Source of the DNA: Dendrolimus kikuchii
Taxonomy: Eukaryota; Arthropoda; Insecta; Lepidoptera; Lasiocampidae
Direction of reading: 5' to 3'
Length of the DNA stretch: 64,000 nucleotides
Assembly (NCBI GenBank): GCA_019925095.2
Contig: CM034394.1
Coordinates: forward strand, 22,306,272-22,370,271
A model generated the notes under the pieces. The model was not told the origin of the DNA and ran no database searches. It saw only the letters and a list, made by a program, of their open reading frames with translations. Shown here piece by piece: positions 38,601 to 50,900 of the stretch; the stretch's first letter is position 1; every line of letters starts with the position of its first letter. The position numbers and the translations under genes are program-made.

Positions 38601-41600
38601 CATGATCAATCGCACTACAAGCTTTGGTCGCCCCGAGAAGCAGGACGACCAACTTCGCCTATAGGGGTTTGATCCACCGCATCCCCAATTGCGAGCGGAC
38701 CCCTACGATGGAATCACGGGAGGAAATTTTGCGCATATCTGCGTCTCCGGAGGCCAGTCTGACGACGGCGACCGGAGGTCTCATGCGTAGCTCTCTGCCT
38801 TTCTCTCTCGGCGGCCTCCTTGCGGGACATTACTGCCTGCCTTCCAGTAATCGTTGCTGTGGAGCATGGCCTTAACCAGTTCCCTCAGCGAATCGTTCGG
38901 CCCTACGATGGCTTGACCCCGAACCTCTGAGGTTGCCATGCAGCCCATTCGACCAGCGTGTGAAACGCAGTGTCTAGTGCGCCGCACTTGCGGCATTGAG
39001 GGGAAGACAGACATCGCACGATCTGATGCAGATACTTATCGAAGCACCCGTGCCCGGTAAATATCTGCGTCATCCTAAAGGTCAGGGTATCGCGTTTCCG
39101 CGCAACCCATCGCAATAGGTGGGGACGAACCGCCTCCACTGTATCAACGCCGGCCTCAGAAGATTCTAAATCTCTTTGCCAATTTTGGATGCGATTGGAT
39201 GGTATATACCAGGCCCCTAGCGAGAGCATCCTGTCGGGAGAATCGCACCTTGGCAAGGAAGTCATTTAGCCACTACATTAAGCTCTATCCACGTGAAGTT
39301 TAAAAGTCTGTCTGAAGTTCTCTTAACCACTTACTATTTATTCGCTAACTGTTGTAATGAACATGACCTAGATTATTATAAAATTCTAAAAATACCGTGT
39401 CTTTACTTTTAAGCTATTTAAAAAAAAACTGGAACAGACCGAAATAAATCTGATAACAATATTTTTTAGACTAAAACAGTGAAGAGTTAAAAGTGATTTG
39501 TTAAGAAGTTTATTTTGAATTATAATATGTTGACGGAGGTAGGCTAAAAGAATTATATTTATATTAATAAAAGTTAGAGAAGAATTACCTGTGAGTATAT
39601 TCTCTGAAGTTTTACTTCTACTGCGCGTGAACTACACACACACAATTTTTTACATTGTGGTTGTAACCTCCGCCGCGATTCCAGCTGTTGGTCTCAGACG
39701 GAAGAGCAACACTGGTCTTAATGACCAGCACTACGCTGAATATGGGTCCAAATTTAGTACTTATTTTATTTTTCGCCGTATTGTTAAATTGTGGATTTCT
39801 CCTAAATAAAAGAATTCTTTCTGTCTTCTTTTTTCTAACCGTTTCATACCGACATTCTGTGAGAGTATGGTAACGCACCAGAAGAGCTTTTCTACTGTTT
39901 GATTTTCATTCCTTGCTATTCTACTCCCTTGCTAAGAGTTGGCTTTGAACTCTTTCACAAATCATGAATAATAATAATAATAATAATTGCCACGCTCTAC
40001 TGGGATTGATCAGTTATCACAGACGGGACTATTGTAGCCAATAAGCCTGATATCGTGATAATAGATCGATCTGCACGACGAGCAATACTCGTTGACATCA
40101 GTATCCCGCATGACGATAACCTCGTGAAGAAAAAAAAAGAAAAACTAAGTAAATACTTAGATCTTGCTCACGAGGTTACGGCTATGTGGCGTCTGGAGTC
40201 AACGAGCATTGTGCCGATAGTTGTCACCGTCAATGGTATTATAGCGAAAAGCCTCGACCGTCATCTAGAGAGGCTTTCGCTGGGAAGCTGGGTGAAGGGC
40301 CAGATACAGAAGGCAGCACTCTTGGACACGGCACGAATTGTGAGGATGTTCCTGTCTCTGGAGCCATAAACATCGGTAGTTGGGACCCCAGGCCCCGCTG
40401 GCGATGAGATGCAAGATTTTATATTTTTTTATTGAATATGTACTTTATTTTTGATATAGTTTTATAAAAGAATAATTTTATCTATTTTTTTATAAAAAAT
40501 ATATATTTATATGTATATTTTAAAAATATGTAAAATTTTTGACAATAAGTAAATACAGTATATAATAATAATAATAATAAAATGATTTATTTGCCTCAAA
40601 AATAAGTAACAATCTTAAATACAAACTGAAGACACATTACAATTTGCAGTCTTGTAAACTAAATAACTGTTCTTGCTTCTACTAAAAGAATACGAAGTAA
40701 CCTAATTATGTTGTTTTTTTCGCAGAATGTACTTCTAACGCACAATCTTGCAAATGGCGTAATATTGACGGGCAATACAAACCTCGCCCTTCGCAACATA
40801 TCACGACATCAAGCCGGGAAATACACATGCACTGCGTCCAACGTCGAAGGCGACGGAAAATCGCCGCCGCTGCATATGCAGATAATGTGTAAGTATCATG
40901 TTTTTATTACATGACTTACTCGTATAACAATTACAAATAAAATCACTACATAATAATAACAGCCTATAAACATCCCACTGCTGGGCTCGGGCCTCCCCCT
41001 ATAGGGGAATGGACAGGGTACCCGCTACGCTTATCCAAGGCGACTTAGCATATTTGACACGTCGGTTATCTCGATGTGCAGGTTTCATCGCGATATTTCC
41101 TTCACCGTCGTTAGCACGTGGCATTTGTAACAATATGCATATTAGGTTACAAAATTGCCTAAGTGGTACATGCGTTCTGGCTTAACTAACAGTGGTATTT
41201 AATCTGTATAATCTAACGTCATTGTTATCAACGTCAAACAATTATGACAAGAGACTGATCATCGAGCTCCTCTCCCCCTTCTAATGGCTGAACCGAACAC
41301 GGTCACATGAATTTATAATATATTTTTTAAAAATAATAACTAAGAGTTCCTGTAAAATAATTAAAAATAAACATAATACGAAAACTATTTTTTTATTTTT
41401 TTTTATTCCAGGAGTACAACAGACAGGCAGACGGCGCACTTGATGGAAAGCGGTTACCATCGCCTATAGACATGTTCAACAACAAAGGTGCTATAAATGC
41501 GCTGCTGCTCTCTTAAGGGAGACTGGAACCTGGTCACAAATTCCGGAACACAAATAAAGGTTGTTATGGCGGTATACTTTAGACCAGGGGTGGTAGCCAT

Positions 41601-44600
41601 CCAATCGGGCAAACGCCCTACCACCTGGCTGTGGGTTGTTTTGTCGCCCCTTACGACAGGCCGCCCGGCCGCAGGAAATTGTATTTTTTCTCCGTTTCTG
41701 CACGGATAATATACTAATATAATATACTATACATGGTGTTTATAATAATAATATAAAAACAAGACTTGGCGAAGCCGGTAGGATTTCAGGTTTCGAACCC
41801 GAGCCCTTTGAGTTAGGGAAGCGTGCGCTAGCCATTACACTATCACGGCGTATAGACCACATTCAAACATAATATAAAATCATCATCTTCAGTACTCCGC
41901 TACGGCATAATCTTCTGGGGTAACTCCACAAATAAAGACATTGCTTTTAAGGCGCAAAAGAGATGTATCAGGGCCATGTTTAATTTAAAAGCTACAGACA
42001 GCTGTTTACCAAATTTAAAAAAAACATAAAATATTGACTTTACCCTGTCTGTATATTCTTTAAGTAGCACGGTTTGTAAAAGTGAATCCGCATTTGCTTA
42101 GTAAGTTTTCCGACATGGCAAGTCGCAATAGACGCGACAATAACAAGCTTTGTATGCCTGCCCGTAGAACCGTTTAACCCTTAAGACAATTATCGATGTA
42201 CTTATCGATATACCAAAAAGCCGCAAGACTAACACTATCACTATCTCGTAATATACCAAGAAAATATACCCATTTCATACAAATCATACAACTCCTATAT
42301 AAACAGAGTGAGACAACAACACAATTAACGATCACGTGCACAAACGCGATCTGCACTCTCATCGCGGACACATATGTGCTAATAATGAGCTAAAGGGTTA
42401 ATAGGGAAAAGTATATTCTGCATGGCGGCAGTGATATTTAATAAAGTACCCAGATCTATTAGTGATGATAACATAGATTTGTTTAAAAAGAGGCTACCAA
42501 ATATATTATCCGAAAAATGCTATTAGGACGTTAAAAATTTTCTTGATGACCAATTTTAAATTAAATTTGACATTGCATAACATATACCTTGACAATTTTT
42601 AATATTCTAATATTTCATTTTTACATTTTTGACATTGTATTTTATATGGAATAACTCTGCACTTGACATATTATCTACAATACTGTTACGACCGAGGTGC
42701 CAACAAAGGAAAATTCACACCTGCAGCCCTGTAGAAACACATTTTATTACCTTTTCGGCATTTGGACTTTTTTTTTACTTTGTGATTAGAAAAACAGCCC
42801 ATTGTTTATCGTAATCTTTTATGGCAGTCATTAGCCAGGTGTGATTCTAGGAAATTCGGTCACGCGGTCGAGCAGACATATTGCATCCGTGCCGTATAAA
42901 GCAATGCCTCGCTTGATGGACGAGGCAGTCGAGCGATAACCACAAGCGGAGCAAGACTTGTGTACATTCGGTAATCTATTTAATGACGGACTTTGCGCGG
43001 GTTATTGAATCGTGCATTACGTTTGGACTGGTTGTGTTCAGTTATATTTGTACCTGTGTTTCTACGTGTTTGTATAGTTCTAATAAATTCTATAATAATT
43101 CCAACGGCACTTTAATTGGAGTCCTGTAACTCGTAACAATATTGTCATCTAATGCTTTTACTAACCATGTTTTTAAGCAAATAAATGATTTGATTTGATG
43201 ACATATGAAAATCAAATCAAAAATCAAATTTAAAAAACAGATTGCAAACGTACCATAACGACGTGCGTAATCCACGTCTATGAATGCCAATAAAGGATTT
43301 AGTTTTGATTTATTCGATGATATATTGCGATTGCGTATTGAAAAATTGAAATTGAATTTTAAATAAAATTATTGTTATATTCAGTTTTATTTATTAAACA
43401 CGTACGAGTTAAAATTATCTATTTAAATAAGAAGTTGCATGAAATGAGCAAGCAATAGGAACATTAATTTATTTGTTCTATAGAACACGATCTTTTTTTT
43501 TGAATAAAAACTTTTTTCTAGTGAGTTATAATGTTTTTTACTCACAGTTTGATAATGGGTGTCATTCTGTGCCTAATTGCGGTGAACATAGAGCCACTTT
43601 ATGAGCAAGTGTGTTGAAAATAAAATTATTGTTCAGTTTCATATCTTAATTAAGCTACTCTATTGTGAGAAATGTCGCTTTTTTAAATAAGTGAATATTA
43701 CACTGATTAATCTATGTTTGAGAACAAATATACTTTTATATTTAACTAGCGTTTCCGACAGACGATGTCCTGCCCTGAAAAAATAAATATCTAGTACCCT
43801 ATTCTAACGCCACCTACCGGGTCTAATTGTGAATGTAAACCACCCCGGGACCCACTAAAACACACACAAATTGGTAGAATCCCAATTCCAGCGCTAAGGC
43901 CCCATAGCACACGGCGTATTTTAAACGTGCAGTCGACGCGCAGATGACGCGCGTATAAGCGCTTCAAACGAGATTCGAACGAACCTTGTAACCCTAAGCA
44001 CACGCGGTGATCGTGAAGCACGCGTCTACTGTGCGTATACGCGCAGATACAGCGATACAGACGCGTTGTAGTCGCTCGTAGCTTCTACGTTTTGATCAGA
44101 TCAGTTCAGTTTTACAATGGCGTCGGTTGAGACTACACTGCTTACGCTGGCTTTAGCACTGCTTTTAAAAAGAAAAAAAAACTTAAAAATAAGCGAATCT
44201 ATTGAATAGACCCATTTACGAGTGGAAGAAGATTGTATGGTCACTACAACACCACATTTACAAAGTTGGTAAAACATAGAAGATGGGAAAATTTTTCTAA
44301 ATGTTATCGAATGTCGTATTCGTCATTCCAAGAACTTCTTTTGATACTAAAACCGAAGTTAGGTCGTCAAAATACAGTAACGAGATCATGTCCTGCGCCC
44401 CTTCGTACGCGCTTCAAACGAGTAGCAAACGCGCTTCACACACGCGTTTGTATCGCGTTTTTCGCGTGTTATTTCTATACAAACGCAAAAATCGGCATTT
44501 ACGGCGCAGACGACGCGCGTTCTTGAAACACGCGTCGTCTGCGCGTTTTAAATACGCCGTGTGCTAGGGGCCTAAGTATTTTGTTTAGACTGATGGGTTA

Positions 44601-46419
44601 CATTATTGAAGTTTTAGTAGGGTTCCTAATTTTTATGTAACCTATATTAATCTTTTCTTATTTATTTTTTTATTGCAAGAGTTCAGCAAACAGGCAGACG
44701 GCCCACTTGACGGAAAGTGGTTACCATCGTCTATGGACATTTGCAACACTAAAGGTGCTATAAATGCGCTGTTGCTCTCTTAAGGGAGACTGCAACCTGG
44801 TCATTAATGCCGGAACACAACATAAGGTTGTTATGGCGGCATACTCTAGACTAGGGCTGGTTGCCATCCAGTCGGGCGAATGCCCTGCCACCTGACGAAT
44901 TCCGCAAATAATTCCACATTTATTCCGCGTACAACAATGATCTGGAGGGAACTGCCCGCCGCGGTTTCCGCTTTGCGTTATGACATGGAGTTCTTTAAGA
45001 AGGGCGTTATAAAATTTCTTAGAGGTCGGCAACGCGTTGGCGACACCACCTTCCATCAGGTGGTTCCATGTCGCCATAACAACCTTGAGTTGTGTTCCGG
45101 CATTAGTGAGCAGGTTCCAGTCTCCCTTAAGAGAGCAGCAGCGCATTTGTAGTACCTTTGCTGTTGCAAATGTCCATAGGCGGTAGTAACTGTTTTTCAT
45201 CAAGTGGGCGGTCTGTCTGTCAGAACCATTGCGTAGTTGATCTACCTCTTTCCTGTTCAAACAGTATAATTTCGTCAATAAATTGGAATTATTATTTTTA
45301 TTCGATTTCATAGTTATGGACATTAATCGAAATGTCAATTTATTTAATGGAAGTCCTATACAGTCAATTTATAGAAATTAATACACGACGCCACTACCAG
45401 CTTTATTCGACGAAGTGTATCGTGTCCAAGTTACTATTGATCTTTCATTCCAAATATGTTGACACTAATGGTAATAGCAATTAGTTACCTCGAGTTGAAA
45501 GGAAAATAATCTACCCTTATTGCTAAGAATAGATGCTTTATTATTTACAACGAAGAAAGAATTTGGAATTACAGACTGTACTGTTAAATAGGTTTTCATT
45601 AAGCCTTATAGACGTAGTTATTCATTAATTTAATAATACGGTACTTTGTGTTTTTGATACAATTTGACGACTTAAAATTAAAAGGCGTCATTTACAGACA
45701 AGAATAAAACGTGGAGAACTCAATAAAACATGGTTATTGAGCATCAATTGAATATAGGTTATTAAAAAGTAGGTACAGATGAACCCACGTTTTGCACAAA
45801 CTTCTAATCCATCTTAAGATTGTCTGGGAGAAAGTGCTTTTAGTGATAAGACCGCCTTTTGAAGTGAATCTTCTATATAGACGGGGGGTCTTAGGATTTT
45901 TCTGCCACGAAAAAGCGTTACGGCCGCGTGTAAGAGCGGCATAAATTTAGACTAGACGTGGTGAGAGGATGTGTTTTTTGGTTCCGGATCGAATTCAGTT
46001 TTTTTGTTTGATAAAACAAAATATGTTTTAAATAAAAAATGCATTCATTAAAATGTACCTAACCTAACCGAAGCATAATTTGCAGTACACCTGCGAAATT
46101 ACGAAATGTGTGCTGGGACACATAGTAGAAGTGAAAAAAAAGTAAAACTTGAAGTTAAATTTTGTTGCGATTCGTTTTGCCACTTGTCCGTTGCCATTCG
46201 TTTTTCCACTTGTCCGTTTCGATTCGTCTTTCCACTAGTCCGTTCAAGTTTCACTTCTACTATGTGTCCCAGCATACATCTCGATTTTTATTCTCTGTAT
46301 TATGCTTCTTGGACTGCATCTTAATTAAACCTAGATACGCGTGTGTGCTTACGTGTGTGCGTGGGTGCATGTCAATTTTTTTAAGACACCCAGCGATGTG
46401 GCCACGGGCCAGCTAGTTG

Positions 46420-46512
<93 letters not shown>

Positions 46513-47914
46513 AAGCATTTTATATATACTATATTTCTGATTAGATAAACCGCTATGCCGCAAAAGGGAAATGAAGATCATTGGAGCTGCTCTTCAAGAG
46601 CCGTCTCAGGTTGTATGCGAGGTCGACGCGTTTCCACCTCCAAGTACCTTTGAGTGGACCCTAAACAATTCTGCAGGTTCTATCAAAGTTGATCCAGTAA
46701 GTATTCAACAAACATACCTATCTTAACCTTATTTTCTAGTCACTCCGTACGATATAATTATATGTATATCCGATATATATAGCCATTGAAAAGTATATAT
46801 GACTGTTGAACCTTTTTAAAATTCCTGGAGTATATCAGGTAGCCTGATGGCCCACATAATGGATAGTGGCTACTATCGTCTATGGATATTTGCAAAACCA
46901 GAGATACTGCTGGAACTCAATTCTGTGTTTATGTCAGCATGTCCAAGACTAAGGGTAGTAGTCATCCAGACAAGCAAATGACCCACCGCCTGCTGGTAGG
47001 CTGTCCTAAACAAAATGTATCCTATGTGATGTGTAAGCTGGCTCTGTGTCGAGTTTCATTTTTGAAAAAAAAATCACGTGGGTCTCTAACAGACAGATGA
47101 CAAAAAGTTAAAAAAATGCATTTTCGAAGTCAGCAGCTCCGAAATAGACACCCTGATGTTTCTCACAATTTTTATTTTTTTTGGTACATAATACCGCGAC
47201 ACCGCCAATAGGTTTATTAAATAGGCAGACATATACACCTATTATATATTCCTAAACTAAGCAAGTTACGCTTGTATTATGAGTAATATACCACATACCA
47301 CTCCGGGGACGATGCCAAACACCCAGACCGTAATAAATAAAAGAAAGTTCGTTTAAGAAATATATTATGCCAGGAATCGAACCCGGAGCCTCTTCTCAGT
47401 CAGCTCGGCAGGCAAAGGCTTAGCCCACTTAACCACAGACTCCTAACATAGGTTCAGTTGATGACTTGGAACTTAAATGAGGGTTTGTAATTGATATTTC
47501 GACGTGGTAGAGCCACGCTGGAATCGTTATCTTGATTACAGTTCTTAGGATCCGCTCGATCGGCGTGATACCACGCTGTCACAGAATAACGGCGTAAAAC
47601 AGTTAGCCTCGAGATAGTATTAACCAACCTATCCTGCCTCTCTATTCCAATCCCATATACTACTCCCTTCTATCATATTCCTCCTAATTGACTCTATTTA
47701 TCCTACGCTATCCTTAAAGCTGTTAACGCGTTGACTTCGCCATTAGTGTTGCAAATTTTCCTTTAAATTCCATAAATATAAAACAGAAACTAGAAAACTG
47801 TTATCTAGAAAAATTGCAATGACAGTCTGTGTGTATGAGCGTTCGTGACTGTGTATATGTTATCTGCATATAAGATGTGATTAGGTATATTTGTGTAGGC
47901 GTATATATATGTGA

Positions 47915-47980
<66 letters not shown>

Positions 47981-50900
47981 GCGTCACTATAAGAACGATG
48001 GAGAACACGACACAATGTATGATTACAAATCATTTATTTAATAGAATAAGGTTTCCTGTGAATGCGAGGGTGTGTTGCATCACACGCAAACCTCATAGGT
48101 TTAAATGGTGCTTTACTACTATTTTATAATGTAAATTTATTATTATAGATAATTTTTAAAAATATGTCTATAGGCAACGGTAACCACTTTCCATTAGCTG
48201 AGCTGTCTACCCAGCTGCCAACTTCGCAACCAAAAATAATTGAACAAGGAAAAACAAAATATATTCTATATACAATAAACAAGCCAATAAATGGAGCCGC
48301 ATTGGAAGTTGAAACAGCTCAGCGTCTCAGGGGCATCTGAATTACGAAGCAACCCTTCCCTTGTTGCATATAAAGAAAAGAAAGCATTAACAGTTCGTTA
48401 CCCAAATTAATACGCCACGCTTTAACGAACCATATTGTCTAGTGAATACAACACAATTTTCCATAACCTCAGAAAACTATACACTACTTCTATCTAAAAC
48501 ATAAACAAAAGTGTACTCTACGTATGCGTTGAAAGGGTAGGATTTAAGTCAACGGTTAAGTACCTATCTAAGCAAATTAACAATCGACCCTATCTTGCAA
48601 GGTATAAGGTTAAAAGTACATTGAATTTTACTGATAGTTCGTATGGCCACTTGACCTCCTTCATTACTACGTTACACTGGAGCGTATTATCAGTAGTTTC
48701 AGAGCTTTGACTGAAAGATGGTTTTCCGTGTGTATATATATATATACATACATACATACATACATAACTTCACGCCAGTTCCCTTGCGGGGTAGGCACGA
48801 ACAACAGAGTGCCATTTAGGCTTATTCTTACACACCTCACTTGCCTCTTTGACATTCATAACTCTTGTCATGCAAGCTCGTCTGTTCTTAAGGCTTCTGA
48901 CATCACCTTCTGCTAGTACACGATCAATTTGATCATGGAAGGTGTGTCGTGGCCTTCCACGACTTCTGCATCCATCCACTTTTGCATTGTATATCTGTTT
49001 AGTCATTCTTTCATCAACTTTCATATATATATATATATATATACAAAACTAACTGTATTCTATGGTATGCTATCAATTTAAAACTCTATTTCTTTGTGAT
49101 ATCTCTCTCTTTTTTTTCACCTTCTAATTCTTTAGGGTCGGTGCAATGTGTTTTCTCTCCACACTCCTCTATCGTCTGTCACACCACAAATCATATCATC
49201 CTTCACACAATATATCCATCTCTTTTTTGCTCTACATTTTAGTATAGGCACGAACAACAGAGCGCCATTCAGGCTTATTCTTACACATCTCACTCGTCCG
49301 TGCCTACCCCGCAAGGGACCTGGCGTGAAGTTATGTATGTATGTATTTAAGTATAATAATTTCTTTGCGGTATAAAATGGTTATTATATAACCAATAACT
49401 TTACCTATGATCTATTAAGGTAAAATATCGTATCAAAATACGGCGAAAATATGTTTTTTGAATTAAGCCCCACTTCTCGAGGTATGTCCGTTCCGGTAAC
49501 CGACCAATGAAACTGCAATCGATTATGTTCGGTTATATTTCATTTAGAATTAATATGTTTATAGTGTAGCATACTATAGGGAACGTGCACGACGAAGGCT
49601 ACTCCACCTGGTGGCGCAAATCAGAATCTTTTACGCAAACAATACTTAATAACCATTAACAAAGTGAAAATGTATTGTGGCACGTCAAGATGCTCAAATA
49701 CTTTTAAGAAAAATAAAAATAAGTCAATTAATGGTGTAGAATTCTATTACTTTCGCACGTATAATACTCGCTTTCATGGTTATGTAATAAAGGACAAAAA
49801 TGGACAAATGTAGTAAAAAACTATGCAAGTATGAGTTTGAAAAACATTTAAAAGAACATACATACATACATACATAACTTCACGCCAGTTCCCTTGCGGG
49901 GTAGGCACGAACAACAGAGTGCCATTTAGGCTTATTCTTACACACCTCACTTGCCTCTTTGACATTCATAACTCTTGTCATGCAAGCTCGTCTGTTCTTA
50001 AGGCTCCTGACATCACCTTCTGCTAGTACACGATCAATTTGATCATGGAAGGTGTGTCGTGGCCTTCCACGACTTCTGCATCCATCCACTTTTGCATTGT
50101 ATATCTGTTTAGTCATTCTTTCATCATGCATTCTTTCCACATGCCCGAACCACCGGAGCATTCCTTTCCTTACCTTCACCCCGACACTCTCTTTCAGACC
50201 AACTCTCTTTCTTACTTCGGTATTACGAACGCGGTCCGCGAGCGTCACTCCGCAGATTTTGCGCAGTGCTCGCATCTCGACCGCGTTTACTCTACTTTCA
50301 TGCTCTTTCTTCCATACCCAACTCTCGCTTCCATACGCGAGCGTAGGTACCAGCACCGCGTTGTGTACGGCGAGCTGGGCCTTCTGGCTGAGGTTCTTAG
50401 CGCCTAGAAGTTTACCTAACGCTCCATTTAAACTATTCCCCAAATTCACTCTTCTTTCTATATCAGCGGTGTACCTTCCATCCCTGCTAAAAGCACATCC
50501 AAGATATACAAACTCATTCACTTGCTCCAGCATAACATCATCGACCATTATCCTTGCATTCGTTCTGGTTTCTTCTCTTTCAAACACCATAACCTTTGTT
50601 TTCTTCGCATTCAAATGTAAGCCTCTCGCCTGACAGTCATCTTTCATCATTGTGACTAGTGTTTGCAGTTCTGATGGCGATTCGGCTAAAAGCACGGCAT
50701 CATCCGCATAAAGCAAGGTGCTTACAACTAGATCACTCATCCGTACCCCAACATCCATCAATCTTATTCTCTGGAGACAATCGTCCAGATATAGGATGAA
50801 CAGCAAAGCCGACAGCACGCAGCCCTGGCGGACGCCAATATTGACGTCAAACCAGGGCGACAGGCTGCCTTCCACTCGCACGCATGCCATACAGCCCTCG

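Larger units (their letters stand above)
31149..40725 (+). other. Intron 6 (9.6 kb)
   Basis: Phase 0, inside Ig4. Carries the elements listed between 32095 and 40580. Nothing recognised in 31149-32090, 32445-33205, 34330-34970, 35510-36180 (very AT-rich), 37015-37680, 38015-38410, 39269-39965 and 40581-40725. Confidence 0.85.
41884..43200 (+). pseudogene. CR1/Jockey-type LINE 3' portion, twice interrupted
   Basis: Plus strand reads LRYGIIFWGNSTNKDIAFKA and QKRCIRAMFNLKATDSCLP (post-RT region), then HLLSKFSDMASRNRRDNNKL. After the MITE it continues AAVIFNKVPRSISDDNIDLF and KKRLPNILSEKCY with a stop near 42525. The 3' UTR follows, is broken by the solo LTR at 42684-43138, and resumes to a GATTTGATTTGATG tail near 43200. 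The order of events is LINE first, then the MITE and the LTR. Confidence 0.75.
40889..46544 (+). other. Intron 7 (5.7 kb)
   Basis: Phase 1, between Ig4 and Ig5. Almost filled by the nested elements listed from 40963 to 46508. Nothing recognised in 43201-43746, 45226-45790 and 45866-46100. Confidence 0.85.

Noticed and set aside
44233..44567. Two overlapping ~90-codon frames as host genes
   Set aside because: They lie within the Harbinger element: the first is transposase N-terminus, the second an out-of-frame reading plus the inverted terminus.
46381..46581. Tyr-Ile repeat protein, also at 47805-48129
   Set aside because: Translation of the TA microsatellites only.
50052..50633. 193-codon plus-strand frame (and 52048-52485 minus, 145 codons)
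   Set aside because: Exact antisense shadows of the RTE-1 reverse transcriptase frames, which carry the recognisable motifs on the other strand.
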